Shown piece by piece: positions 9,165 to 17,472 of a stretch of DNA of 64,000 nucleotides. Position 1 is the stretch's first letter; every line of letters starts with the position of its first letter. The notes beneath the pieces are model-generated. The model worked only from the letters and a program-made list of their open reading frames with translations. It had not been told where the DNA came from and searched no databases. The translations under genes and the position numbers were made by a program. Origin of the DNA: Bradyrhizobium arachidis (lineage in GTDB: Bacteria > Pseudomonadota > Alphaproteobacteria > Rhizobiales > Xanthobacteraceae); assembly GCF_015291705.1 (NCBI RefSeq), contig NZ_CP030050.1:1054001-1118000 (forward strand), read 5' to 3'.

Positions 9165-10108
9165 GCGGCCGCCTCCGGTCGCCGGGTGAGATTGAGAAAC
9201 ACCCGCTCGAGATCGGGCCGCAGCTCGGTCAGCTCGCGCACCGGGATTTGCGCGGCGACCAGTGCGGAGACCAGCTCGGCTGCGAGCGACGGACGCCGCT
9301 GCGCCCTGACGAGGAAGCGTCCGGCACCCTCGGGATCCGCGACAACCTCGCGCACGCCGGCGACGACCTTCGCCGCGCCGTGGACGGCCTCTTCCGACGC
9401 GTCTACCGACAGGCGCAACGTTTGATCCTGTGTGGCATCTTTCAGCGCATCGGACGTCAAGAGCACGCCGTCGAGCAGGATCATCACGCGCGAGGCAATT
9501 TTCTCGATCTCGGGCAGGATGTGCGAGGCCAGCAACACGGTGTGGCGTCCGGCCAGCGACTGGATCAGGTCGCGCACGCCGATCACCTGGTGCGGATCGA
9601 GCCCGCTGGTCGGCTCGTCCAGCACCAGAACTTTTGGATCGCCCAGGAGAGCCTGCGCGATCGAGACACGCTGGCGAAAGCCACGGGACAGTTTGCCAGT
9701 CGTGAGCCTCATGACGCGCGCAAGGTCCAGCCGATCCGCCGCCTCGTCGATCGCGGCCCTCGCCTTCGGCCCGTGCAACCCCTTGATACCGGCCATGAAA
9801 TGCAGGAATTCGTCGACCCGCATGTGGTCGTAGAGCGGTGCATCTTCCGGCACATAGCTGATGGCGCGACGCACGCCGAGGGAATCCTCGACCACGTCGT
9901 GGCCGGCGATCTCGATACGTCCCGAGGTTTGAACCAGGTAGCCCGTGAGCATGCGGAAGATCGTGCTCTTGCCGGACCCGTTCGGCCCGAGCAGGCCGAC
10001 AATCTCCCCCGGCGCGATCGCAAAGGACACGTCGGCGACGGCGCGTCGCGGCCCGTACCATTTTGTGACGCGCTCGGCGAGAACGACCGGAGAGTCAGCC
10101 GGAAGCAT
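9161..10108 (-). CDS. ABC transporter ATP-binding protein
   Basis: The start chosen at 10,108 (MLPADSP) gives 315 residues, normal for ABC-2 ATPases. Walker A is GLLGPNGSGKST, the signature LSRGFRQRVSIAQALLG, and Walker B LVLDEPTSGLD, followed by the switch His (ASHILPE). A C-terminal extension of about 90 residues is typical of GldA/CcmA-like proteins. First gene of the five-gene operon; substrate unknown. Confidence 0.92.
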   Translation of the reverse strand: MLPADSPVVLAERVTKWYGPRRAVADVSFAIAPGEIVGLLGPNGSGKSTIFRMLTGYLVQTSGRIEIAGHDVVEDSLGVRRAISYVPEDAPLYDHMRVDEFLHFMAGIKGLHGPKARAAIDEAADRLDLARVMRLTTGKLSRGFRQRVSIAQALLGDPKVLVLDEPTSGLDPHQVIGVRDLIQSLAGRHTVLLASHILPEIEKIASRVMILLDGVLLTSDALKDATQDQTLRLSVDASEEAVHGAAKVVAGVREVVADPEGAGRFLVRAQRRPSLAAELVSALVAAQIPVRELTELRPDLERVFLNLTRRPEAAA

Positions 10109-10155
10109 GGAACGTTTAGACCCCCTCTGGCCGGCACCGCGCAAGACTAGCGAGC

Positions 10156-10182
10156 AAAATCCCGGGCGCGAAGGCCCGGGAT
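10156..10182 (-). terminator. rho-independent terminator after the lactonase-like gene
   Basis: ATCCCGGGC (10159-10167) pairs with GCCCGGGAT (10174-10182) across a 6-base loop; read on the minus strand it is followed by TTTT. It separates the upstream metallo-beta-lactamase from the ABC operon. Confidence 0.75.
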
Positions 10183-10218
10183 GACGACTCCTGCGGGATG
10201 TCCCCAGGCTACTACCAC

Positions 10219-11109
10219 TCACTCGTAGAATTCGGGCGAGTGCTTGTGCGCCTTGAAAGTATCGGGGTCGTGGGCATAGATGATGTCGGCGCCCTCGGTG
10301 TCGCGAACCCGCTTCACCCAGGCGTAGGCATCGAGCATGCCGACAGGATCATAGACGCTGCCGATGCTCGGCAGGATGTTCTTGTCCAGGTTCTCCTGAA
10401 GATAAACAGCGTCGCTGGTCAGCACTACCGTGCCAGTTTTCGGCAGGCGCACCACCAGGATCTGGCTTCCGGGCGTGTGCGACACGGTGCGGTGGATGAA
10501 GACGCTATTGTCTCCGAACAGGTCGAGATCGCCGTCGAGCTCGATGGTCTTGTACTTGGATGGCATCCCCCCGCCGACGCTGTTGCGCAGCATGGCGAAA
10601 TCGTCAGAGATGAAGAAGGTCGCGTAGCCCGGCGCAGGCCAGAACGCGTTCCTCATCTCGTCGCGCTGGTACACGAAGGTCGAATCCAGGAACTTGCCGA
10701 TGTTGCCGGCGTGATCGACGTGGAAATGACCGAGGATGACATATTTGATGTCAGATGGCGTGACGTTGATCTTGGAAAGCTGAGCGTCGATGGCGATGTC
10801 GGGCGAACGACCCGGATCAAGCGCCTTCACGAACGGCCCCCAATAGTCGGGGTCCTTGATAATGCGGTCGTTGTTGCCGCAATCGAACAGCACATCGCCC
10901 TTGGGGTGTCGGATCAGGAAGAAGCCGACAGGAATTTGGACCTTGCCGCTACTGCCGTTCTGAATGATCGACTTGTCGAGATTGAGCGCTCCCGAAGAGA
11001 AGACGTAGAGCTTCATCTCCTTTGGCGGTTCAGCGGCCGTCGCGATTGCCGACATAAAAAAAAGTCCTACGGCCAGCGAGCCAAGGACTCTTAACGCAGT
11101 CGCCCGCAT
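10219..11109 (-). CDS. periplasmic metallo-beta-lactamase, N-acyl-homoserine-lactonase-like
   Basis: The 296 residues start with a Sec signal peptide (cleavage near ATA-AEPP). The dinuclear zinc motif is present as HFHVDHAGN (about residues 129-137), with a further HTPGS and VVLTSDAVYLQ supplying later ligands, in the order of AHL lactonases (AttM/AiiA type). The KLYVFSSGAL start and GFFLIRHPKGDVLFDCG are typical of that group. Lactone hydrolysis is a family-based inference; exported members may act on other esters. Confidence 0.8.
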   Translation of the reverse strand: MRATALRVLGSLAVGLFFMSAIATAAEPPKEMKLYVFSSGALNLDKSIIQNGSSGKVQIPVGFFLIRHPKGDVLFDCGNNDRIIKDPDYWGPFVKALDPGRSPDIAIDAQLSKINVTPSDIKYVILGHFHVDHAGNIGKFLDSTFVYQRDEMRNAFWPAPGYATFFISDDFAMLRNSVGGGMPSKYKTIELDGDLDLFGDNSVFIHRTVSHTPGSQILVVRLPKTGTVVLTSDAVYLQENLDKNILPSIGSVYDPVGMLDAYAWVKRVRDTEGADIIYAHDPDTFKAHKHSPEFYE

Positions 11110-11278
11110 GTCGTCCTCCCTGTTTTCCCCGCGGTTTTTTTCAGCGGATATAGCATTCTACCATAGTTTGATGCGGCTGTGCAGGGCTCAATGGACGCGA
11201 GCGGGCGAATAAAATAAAGCTACGCGAGGCCTGACATTTTTGTGCGGCGCAATTGTCTCACCAATGACCCCGTCCTGC

Positions 11279-11721
11279 TCAGGCGACGACGCTGGCCACG
11301 ACTGCCTTCAGAACGTCGCGCACGTCGGCGGGTTTGAGCCGAACCTGCTAAGCCACGTTGACCGCCATTGATATAGACCTGCTCCTGCCCAAGTGCGCCC
11401 TGCTCAGCCACGGTGCGCACGAGTCTTCCTTGCCCGAAAGGGCTGATCCCGCCGATCTTGAAGCCCGCAACGCGTTCCGCCTCAGGCGGCTTCATCATCT
11501 GCGCCGACTTACCACCGCCGGCAGCGGCGAACTTCTTCATAGAGAATTTCCTGGCCGGACAGGACAATGACCGGACCGGCTTCCACCACCGGCTTCAGCG
11601 TCTTCAATGCGCGCCGAGTGCTGCAGTCCGTGCTCTCGGGGCCGGATCGTAGTCGTCGGTGTGAACGGCGAAGGCAACGCCGACCGCGAGCGCGTGCGTT
11701 GCGTGGGGTGGCTTTGGACAT
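11279..11721 (-). pseudogene. ybaK: broken ybaK-type Cys-tRNA(Pro) deacylase
   Basis: Successive frames give the YbaK/EbsC order: MSKATP at the start, LKTL, VLSGQE, then MKKFAAAGGGKSAQMMKPPEAERV, GGISPFGQ and YINGGQRGL, and in another frame QVRLKPADVRDVLKAVV before a TGA. At least three frame changes and one internal stop (after GLA) are needed. The normal product edits Cys mischarged onto tRNA-Pro. This copy cannot make a full protein. Confidence 0.8.
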
Positions 11722-11825
11722 GCGCGATGTCTAGCACCAGTTGCGAGGAGCGAAGCGAGGACTTATGTTCCTGCGGCTGTCTACACGCCGATGTACAATC
11801 AATTCGTCAGCAAAAGGAACATGCG

Positions 11826-12038
11826 ATGGGACTGAAGCGCGGGCGGTTCAAGCAGATAGATTCTCTCGAGGCGCGGCTTGAGCAATTTGCCCAGGATATG
11901 CGTAAGCGCGCAGACGGAAAGCCGGCGGGAGACGAACGTAACGCCTTGCTCAAGCGAGCACGTAATGCAGATCAAGGAATCGACATCGAGCGGACTTCGT
12001 CAAGAACACTAGGAACGCCCAAAAGAGAAGCGATTTAG
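11826..12038 (+). CDS. small charged protein, SLExRLEQFA family
   Basis: The 70-residue product has RFKQIDSLEARLEQFAQD, then DERNALLKRARNAD. The gene at 63,634 is nearly identical over the first 56 residues, including about 60 bases upstream, and 31,273 is a more distant relative. The C-termini diverge right after IDIER, suggesting a frameshifted tail here or there. Predicted helical and cytoplasmic; function unknown. Confidence 0.6.
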   Translation: MGLKRGRFKQIDSLEARLEQFAQDMRKRADGKPAGDERNALLKRARNADQGIDIERTSSRTLGTPKREAI

Positions 12039-12131
12039 CTTGGCTCCTCCCTGCTCCCGTTGTGAGGAAGGCGCTGTGACCGAGACTGCGATCTAGCACG
12101 GGGCTCCGTCTACACTAGCTCTCTTCGAGAG

Positions 12132-12347
12132 CTACTGCAGCGCTGGCCCGCAGCACGACACGACGATGGTGTCCCGTACGACCACCTTTGTTGTACCTGT
12201 TGAACATTCGTTTGCGCCATCCAGGATTGCTTGTGCGAGAGCTTCCATCGCGAGTCGCCGCACGGCATCGGTGCCAGTAAGGTCAATGCCGTCGTCATCC
12301 ATGGTAATTTCGCGGGTATCATGAATATCGAAGAAGAACCTCGGCAT
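12132..12347 (-). CDS. DUF6894-type small protein
   Basis: Begins MPRFFFDIHDTREITMDDDG, followed by a helix rich in Ala and Glu (AMEALAQAILDGANE) and a C-terminal strand. This is the short DUF6894 pattern common in Bradyrhizobium. 71 residues. Paralogs lie at 12,445 and 32,007. Unknown function. Confidence 0.75.
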   Translation of the reverse strand: MPRFFFDIHDTREITMDDDGIDLTGTDAVRRLAMEALAQAILDGANECSTGTTKVVVRDTIVVSCCGPALQ

Positions 12348-12444
12348 GGCTCAGACAATCGCGCGGCCAATTCGAAGTTCCTAGTTTTTTCGGTCAAAGT
12401 CTCTCCCCCGGCCGACAGCTGGTGGGTCGGTCTTTGCCGTTGCT

Positions 12445-12696
12445 CTAGTTTGACCTCAGGGCCTCGACCTCGAACGTGAGCTTGACCTGCATCAGGGGTC
12501 CCAATTCATCGCGGACCTCAATAGCCATGTCTTGCCGACCGATCGCGGGCGGGAAGCTGTGGAGTGCGTCGCGAGCCATGTCGGCGAGCGACTTGGCAGC
12601 TTCGGCCTGCACAGCTCGAAAACTGGAAAGCTCCAAGCCTTCTTCATCCACAGCGACGACATCGTCTTCCAGCAGGTCGAAAAAGTAACGCGGCAT
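12445..12696 (-). CDS. DUF6894-type small protein
   Basis: Starts MPRYFFDLLEDDVVAVDEEG and continues with AEAAKSLADMARDAL and VRDELGPLMQVKLTFEVE, the full DUF6894 layout (N-terminal strand pair, helix, C-terminal strand pair) in 83 residues. An ATG three codons upstream is possible. Neighbour of a second family member at 12,132. Confidence 0.78.
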   Translation of the reverse strand: MPRYFFDLLEDDVVAVDEEGLELSSFRAVQAEAAKSLADMARDALHSFPPAIGRQDMAIEVRDELGPLMQVKLTFEVEALRSN

Positions 12697-12975
12697 GGCA
12701 AGCATCCTTGTTCGCTGGACAGCAATTGGTGTCCGTTTGGACGTGCATCAGCAAAGCACAGGCACTGTCGTCAAACACTTCAGGGCAATTACTGACAGTA
12801 ATTTTTCGGAACTCAAAAGCTGATATTTGCTAATTTTGAGTGGCCCACTCATGCCGATGCTCGAGCCCAGGTGAAGCGCGCCTAAATCCTAGTACGCGCG
12901 AGATGGAGCTTGAAAGCGGTCGTCGTTCGAGCCAATCCTGAGGGCGCGAATGGCTGGCATCCGCGCTCATGAGGC

Positions 12976-13143
12976 TCACGCCAAGAGCCAAGCCGCGACC
13001 GAAGTCAGCACGCAAAAGAGAAAGTAAAGCCATGCGGTCATCGCGGCCGTGACTGAGACGAGGAAAAGCACCTGGACCAGACCCTCGCCGAGTGCCGGTC
13101 GTGATTTTTGATGTGAGGGTGTCTTGGCTTGACCGGAACGCAT
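12976..13143 (-). CDS. small membrane protein (55 residues)
   Basis: The frame from 13,143 has a basic N-terminus (MRSGQAKTPSHQKSRP) and two adjoining hydrophobic helices (LVQVLFLVSVTAAM and WLYFLFCVLTSVAAWLLA), ending directly at TGA. The ribosome site is weak. The amphipathic-then-membrane layout suggests a genuine small inner-membrane protein, but no homologous family is recognised. Confidence 0.5.
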   Translation of the reverse strand: MRSGQAKTPSHQKSRPALGEGLVQVLFLVSVTAAMTAWLYFLFCVLTSVAAWLLA

Positions 13144-13588
13144 TGAACTAACCATTCGGGAAAAACATGCAATGCGGTCGATGCGAGATTATTTCTGTCT
13201 GCGGGCGCCTTTTTGTGCGCGGGAGCCGTTCCCTACATGCGTCCGCTCAGGGGGGCGTAGCGTCTCATACTGTCGAAGCTCTCGAGGACGCGGCCGAACG
13301 CCGCGAGCTCCAGTGTTCGCAGCGACCGGTGCGATAAGCGCGATCGCTGTTCGCGGCGTTCCTGGTCGGCCTCTGGGTCGCGTGCCGGCGCTAGTTTCGG
13401 AGGCTTGCCGCGGAAGCTCAAGACGTTCGGAGCGGGAGTGACGCGAGAAGGCGATGGCGAAAGCGCAGGTGCCCCTCGACGCCGTCGAGCGGCAGCACGC
13501 GGCCAGGCTGCGGGCGGCGCTCAGGAAGGTCGGGAATAGCAGTTTTAACCATCGCGCTTCCTCGTGCAAAAAAAAATCGTTTGTGGGT

Positions 13589-13617
13589 CTTGAAACTTTT
13601 CTCTGGCTTCCAAATTT
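13589..13617 (+). promoter_or_regulatory. RpoH (heat-shock sigma) promoter of hsp20
   Basis: CTTGAAA (13,589-13,595) is followed after a short spacer by CCAAATTT (13,610-13,617). The first element is an exact sigma-32 -35 box; the second is a diverged -10. It lies about 110 bases upstream of hsp20 and just before the ROSE leader. Confidence 0.6.
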
Positions 13618-13623
13618 TTTCGG

Positions 13624-13729
13624 CGTCGTCGTACGACGATCGGGATGCCGTTCGGGTCCCGCCATTGAGACGGGCACCGGTCGTGTCCGGTGCCGCTCGT
13701 AACCATTTTGCTCCCAGGAGGATCTGGCT
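13624..13729 (+). promoter_or_regulatory. ROSE-type RNA thermometer in the hsp20 leader
   Basis: Successive hairpins precede the start codon: CGGGA/TCCCG (13,641-13,661), then GGCACCGG/CCGGTGCC (13,673-13,694, 6-base loop), then a last imperfect one where TTGCT (13,708-13,712) faces the Shine-Dalgarno AGGAGGA (13,716-13,722). A U-U/C-G-C-U element masking AGGA is the diagnostic feature of ROSE elements of rhizobial heat-shock genes. Heating should melt the last hairpin and expose the ribosome site. Confidence 0.85.
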
Positions 13730-14185
13730 ATGCGCACTGTTGATTTTTCGCCCCTGTTCCGGTCGGCCATCGGCTTCGACCGTCTTTTCGATCTCGCCGA
13801 AGCCGCCCAGCGCGCGGGCGAGGAAACCTATCCCCCCTACAACATCGAGCGTCTCGACGAGAACCGCTTCCTGATCTCGGTGGCGCTCGCCGGTTTCAGC
13901 CCGGACGAAGTCGTCCTGACGGTCGAGCAGAACGTCCTGACGCTCGAAGGCCACAAGAGCGAGAAGGAGGGCAAGACCTTCCTGCATCGCGGCATCTCCG
14001 CTCGCCACTTCAAGCGCCAGTTCACGCTGGCCGACCACGTCGAGGTCAAGGGCGCCAGCTTCGAGAATGGCCTGCTGGTCATCGATCTGCAGCGGGAGAT
14101 CCCCGAGGCGATGAAGCCGCGTCGCATTGCGATCAACGGCGCCGTGCCGAGTAACGTGGCGCAGATCGAATCCAAGGCGGCCTGA
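13730..14185 (+). CDS. small heat-shock protein (Hsp20/IbpA type)
   Basis: The 151 residues have the class A rhizobial layout: N-terminal SPLFRSAIGFDRLFDL, alpha-crystallin domain from YNIERLDENRFLISVALAGF to about residue 130 with VLTLEGHK, GISARHFKRQFTLAD and NGLLVIDL, then a tail. It is an ATP-independent holdase forming large oligomers in the cytoplasm. Preceded by an RpoH-like promoter and ROSE leader; first gene of a five-gene run. Confidence 0.95.
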   Translation: MRTVDFSPLFRSAIGFDRLFDLAEAAQRAGEETYPPYNIERLDENRFLISVALAGFSPDEVVLTVEQNVLTLEGHKSEKEGKTFLHRGISARHFKRQFTLADHVEVKGASFENGLLVIDLQREIPEAMKPRRIAINGAVPSNVAQIESKAA

Positions 14186-14269
14186 GGCCATCCTGCTGAT
14201 CAGCGACCAAAGCCGCGCGGGCCTTCCGCGCGGCTCTCCCCTCAACTCGTCTTGGAAATGGAGGAAGCC

Positions 14270-14590
14270 ATGCGGCCGACGACCGCTTTTCACGACAACG
14301 TTGTCGATCTCAACGCCATCATCCATCCCGGTACGGTTTTCGAGCATCCCCGGGACGTGGTCTCTCATCCTTCTCTCAGCCCGTCCGAGAAACGTGCCAT
14401 CCTGGCTTCGAGGGCATCGGACGCTTCTGCGATCGCATCGTGCCCGTCACTGCGGGCCCCCGAGGGGCTGAAGGCGCCGGTCACGATCGACGAGATTTTG
14501 GAGGCGCTTTGCGCGCTTGACGAAGGCCCCCGGCATCCTCCCGGGGGCAATCCGATGCGCTTGCGGTCGGTCGAGCGTGCAGCGGCCTAG
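14270..14590 (+). CDS. hypothetical protein of the hsp20 operon
   Basis: The start at ATG 14,270 is preceded by GGAGGA. The 106 residues include VVDLNAIIHPGTVFEHPRDVV and HPSLSPSEKRAILASRASDA, then a Pro-rich tail (RHPPGGNP). A similar pattern follows hsp20 genes in other rhizobia in my recollection. Cytoplasmic, no membrane segment; function unknown, heat induction inferred from position. Confidence 0.75.
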   Translation: MRPTTAFHDNVVDLNAIIHPGTVFEHPRDVVSHPSLSPSEKRAILASRASDASAIASCPSLRAPEGLKAPVTIDEILEALCALDEGPRHPPGGNPMRLRSVERAAA

Positions 14591-14612
14591 GAGACGGTGA
14601 GGAGTGACGAAG

Positions 14613-14837
14613 ATGCTCGATGAAGAACTTGCCCGCATCCGTGCGCACCGCAACAACGTCCACCGCTATCGAAGACTTCTAAAGACGCGGCTCTCGGCCC
14701 TCGAGCGCCAGTTCATCGAAAGGCGTCTCTCCGAGGAGAGCTCGGCCCTGGAGGCGTTGACTAGTCAGACGTTTCCCATCGCGCTCACCATGCCCGCGAC
14801 AGCGGTCTTGCCCGCGACAACGGGGGCTGCGCCATGA
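14613..14837 (+). CDS. small helical protein of the hsp20 operon
   Basis: GAGGAG at 14,599-14,604 favours ATG 14,613 over GTG 14,604. The 74 residues are strongly charged (LDEELARIRAHRNNVHRYRR, LERQFIERRLSEE), consistent with a helical hairpin. The stop overlaps the next start (ATGA), so translation is coupled. Function unknown. Confidence 0.75.
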   Translation: MLDEELARIRAHRNNVHRYRRLLKTRLSALERQFIERRLSEESSALEALTSQTFPIALTMPATAVLPATTGAAP

Positions 14838-15013
14838 TTGCCGTGCGGGACATGCTGATCCGCGGCAGCGAGAAGGTCATAGCTCACTATCGGCTGCTGC
14901 TCGCCCACGCCACGACCGAGAAGGAGCGAGAACTTTACCCGAGCCGGATCGAACGCGAGCAGCGGCTTCTGGACCAGCTCTACGGCGGCTTGCCGGGACG
15001 GATCGCGGCATGA
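14834..15013 (+). CDS. 59-residue protein of the hsp20 operon
   Basis: Starts on the ATGA overlap with the preceding gene and itself ends in an ATGA overlap with the next. Residues such as MLIRGSEKVIAHYRLLLAHA and ERELYPSRIEREQRLLDQL form a helical, charged protein. Coupling on both sides strongly supports expression. Function unknown. Confidence 0.75.
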   Translation: MIAVRDMLIRGSEKVIAHYRLLLAHATTEKERELYPSRIEREQRLLDQLYGGLPGRIAA

Positions 15014-15258
15014 ACACTCGAACCGGCGAAGAGAACTACGCGGGCTTCGATGTCGTGTTGAAGCGACGCGGGCGCGGCCGATGGAAGTGGGCCGTCTGCG
15101 CAGCTGGAGGCGAGGTCGTGATGTCCGGCTCGGAGTGCAGCCGCGCTGCCGCTAGGTACAAGGCGGAGCGCGCGCTGTTTCTCCTGCTCTGCGCAAGCGC
15201 GTCGCGGGTGGGGTCCGTCGGAGGGCGGACCATAGGCTGGGGCTTGCCGCGGCCATAG
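15010..15258 (+). CDS. 82-residue protein, last gene of the hsp20 operon
   Basis: Overlaps the preceding stop by four bases. It begins with a strand-rich part (YAGFDVVLKRRGRGRWKW, then AAGGEVVMSGSECSRAAARY), typical of small stress-linked DUF proteins that precede a helix (AERALFLLL). A weak GC hairpin with TTCTT occurs at about 15,398-15,425 downstream. Function unknown. Confidence 0.65.
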   Translation: MNTRTGEENYAGFDVVLKRRGRGRWKWAVCAAGGEVVMSGSECSRAAARYKAERALFLLLCASASRVGSVGGRTIGWGLPRP

Positions 15259-15303
15259 TGCTAGGAACGTTCAACATCGCTGGCAGGTTGTCCGCTAAAC
15301 GCT

Positions 15304-15347
15304 TTTGCCAGGGAAGCCAATCTTGTTTGCCAGGGACGCCAATCTTG
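15304..15347 (+). repeat. 22-bp tandem repeat, two units
   Basis: TTTGCCAGGGAnGCCAATCTTG occurs twice back to back (15,304-15,325 and 15,326-15,347) with one mismatch. It lies between the heat-shock operon and the cassette remnant. Confidence 0.75.
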
Positions 15348-15518
15348 GAAGGCAGCGCGAGAAGGGAGCGACCTTTCGAACTGGTAGCGTGTACCCGCCC
15401 GCCGGCTGTCAGGTCGGCGGGTTCTTCGCTCGAACTCCTCCATCGGATCTGTCCGTAGGCGTCGGTGGCTTAGAAACCTTATTGTGCTCCCGCCTTCACA
15501 GCGAAGGGAGTGCCAGCT

Positions 15519-15696
15519 ATGGCCGAACACCCCAACGTCGCTCGCCTGCAGGACCTGGCCGTGCGGATCGCCACACAGAACGCCAGAATGCGCGACGTCG
15601 TGGCCTCGAGCCGTTGAGGCGCTTAGCCTCCCCTCGCCGGATACCTTCCTAGGTCGCAGAACCTACGAGCCGTTCCCAAAAGAACTGGATGAATGA
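15519..15696 (+). pseudogene. family A small gene, frameshifted
   Basis: Starts MAEHPNVARLQDLAVRIATQ-NARMRD like the relatives at 21,798 and 26,059, but after VASSR reaches a TGA. The other frame then gives SPDTFLGRRTYEPFP and LDE before a stop. The two halves together match family A, so a small deletion has split the gene. It directly precedes the intact family B gene. Confidence 0.7.
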
Positions 15697-15720
15697 CTGT
15701 CTCTTAGGCATATTTCGGGC

Positions 15721-15969
15721 ATGCCTCACCTCGAGAACTGCAAAACCATCCTCCGGAAGCTGATCGCCAAGGGCGACGCGAAATGCATCCCGTTGGCTGA
15801 GCGAGCCATTAACGACTACTTGGAAGCGACCCCTGCCGCGGCTCGCAAGAGTGGCCTTCCGCCGATCCAGCTGGACGTACTAGCCCAGTCCGAGGCCGTA
15901 CTAGGCGCGCTGCACAACTTTGCGGAGGCAGTGAACGCCTACATCGAAAAAAAGCTAACGGAGGAGTAG
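15721..15969 (+). CDS. family B small protein (82 residues), intact copy
   Basis: Begins MPHLENCKTILRKLIAKGDA and continues with PLAERAINDYLEATPAAA, LPPIQLDVLAQSEAVLGAL and AVNAYIEKKL. Predicted all-helical and cytoplasmic. Damaged relatives occur at 3605 and 24,675. It follows family A by 24 bases, suggesting the two were once co-transcribed. Function unknown. Confidence 0.65.
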   Translation: MPHLENCKTILRKLIAKGDAKCIPLAERAINDYLEATPAAARKSGLPPIQLDVLAQSEAVLGALHNFAEAVNAYIEKKLTEE

Positions 15970-16155
15970 GTCGCCTCAGCTAGGGTCTCTCATTGGCCGG
16001 CCTAAGGCGAGGCCGGGTGCTTGGAAGCCGAGCATGCGGCCCGCGCGACGCCCCCCTCCTACGCGGAGTTGGTCGAAACCACAGATGGTCGTAAGCTGAC
16101 GAAGTCCACGCGCCATGCTATTTGTCCGCGGCAGCAATCAACGGCAGTGATCGTC

Positions 16156-17115
16156 ATGGATTGCACAATCTCACGTCGACTGGTGCTTGTTGGCTGCCTG
16201 AGCCTTTGCATGCGGAAAGCCTGCGCTCAAAAAACGCGCGTCTGGCGCGTAGCATACCTTGCATCCGGGCGAGCGTCGGTCACCGTTCCAGTCATGAAAG
16301 AGACCCTTCGCCAACTCGGATACCAAGAGGGCAGAAATCTCGTTTTCGATGTTCGGGACGCTAATGGTCGTTATTCAGAGCTCCCCGAACTTATGCAACA
16401 GCTTCTTTCGCTGAAGCCCGATGTGATCGTTGCGGAGGCCACTCCCGCGATAGCGGTAGCCCAGATGGCCACATCATCGATTCCCATCGTCATGTCCCCA
16501 TCGACCGATCCGATTAGCTCCGGGTTCATCAGGAGTTTCGCACGTCCGGGCGGCAACATCACAGGCGTCGCCAACATGTTTGGCGATACCACAGCCAAGA
16601 CGCTTGATATCATTCGACTCGTATTCACGGGTGCGAAGAACCTCGCTGTCTTGATTTCAAATAACCCGACGCACCCGCAGCTCTTCGAAGTCGCAAGCAA
16701 GGCCGCAGCCAGAATCGGGATGTCAGCCGGACGGTTTGTCGCGCCCAACCCTGAGGACCTGAAGAAGGCGTTTGCGGAGATGAAGGCTGGGAACGTCGAC
16801 GTCGCGTATGTCCTTGCTGACCCGGTCAGGCCAGCGCTTCCGGCCGTCGCCCTCGAGCACGGCATTCCCACCGTCTTCCAGGTCAACAGCTACACCGAGC
16901 TCGGCGGCCTGATGAGTTATGGACCGGACATCCTACCGCTGTTCGTCATGGCGGCCCATTATGTGGATCGCATCTTGAAGGGCGGCACCCCTGCCGAAAT
17001 GCCCGTCCAGCAGCCGACCAAATTCGTTTTCGCCGTTAATCTGCGAACCGCAAAGGCTCTCGGCCTGACGATTCCTGAAACCGTGCTGGCGATGGCTGAT
17101 AAGGTGATAGAATAG
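16156..17115 (+). CDS. ABC-type substrate-binding protein (COG2984 type)
   Basis: ATG 16,156 (MDCTISRRLVLVGCLSL) gives 319 residues with a signal peptide; the frame is open further upstream but lacks a leader there. Recognisable family stretches: VAYLASG, MKETLRQLGYQEGRNLVFDVR, QQLLSLKPDVIVAEATPAI, SFARPGGNITGV and a C-terminal NLRTAKALGLTIPETVLAMADKVIE. No permease or ATPase is adjacent, so it is an orphan binding protein. Ligand unknown. A second member is at 59,872. Confidence 0.88.
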   Translation: MDCTISRRLVLVGCLSLCMRKACAQKTRVWRVAYLASGRASVTVPVMKETLRQLGYQEGRNLVFDVRDANGRYSELPELMQQLLSLKPDVIVAEATPAIAVAQMATSSIPIVMSPSTDPISSGFIRSFARPGGNITGVANMFGDTTAKTLDIIRLVFTGAKNLAVLISNNPTHPQLFEVASKAAARIGMSAGRFVAPNPEDLKKAFAEMKAGNVDVAYVLADPVRPALPAVALEHGIPTVFQVNSYTELGGLMSYGPDILPLFVMAAHYVDRILKGGTPAEMPVQQPTKFVFAVNLRTAKALGLTIPETVLAMADKVIE

Positions 17116-17472
17116 CTTAGATCTGGAGGCATGCGCGAAAGGGTGGCGCGAGACCTATCCGTCTCCCGCTCTCGCGCGGGACGACGAAGGCCGCAGCAAG
17201 GTCAATCGCTGCGGCCCGCGCGCGGTCAAATGAACCGGGTGAAACGATCTACGTGAACTATTCAACCAACCCCGGTCCGACGATTATCCACCCCGGCTTT
17301 CCGGATCGCATTGCTCTATGTGAATTGGTTAGGAAATATTAGGAAGCTGTGCGAAAGCGAGCCTGCGGCTACGTGGTAGCTGCTTTTTCCGTGCCTAATT
17401 TGCCGTTGCGTATCGTTTGGTACTCCACGATCCAATGTCCCTGCTACTATTTCCCGATCAGAGCGGGCGACC
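17116..17472. other. intergenic region with one strong hairpin
   Basis: GGCCGCAGC (17,189-17,197) pairs with GCTGCGGCC (17,208-17,216) across 10 bases, downstream of the binding-protein gene. It has no T run, so it may be a transcript-end stabiliser more than a terminator. No gene is seen. Confidence 0.5.

Noticed and set aside
8463..10061. A 532-codon open frame covering the permease and most of the ATPase
   Set aside because: The upstream 300 codons are Arg/Ala-rich and lie in the shifted frame of a well-supported ATPase; the permease has its own ATG on an ATGA overlap at 9164.
13233..13421. A possible 62-residue minus-strand protein
   Set aside because: Starts only at a TTG without a ribosome site, is Arg-rich and overlaps other frames of similar quality.
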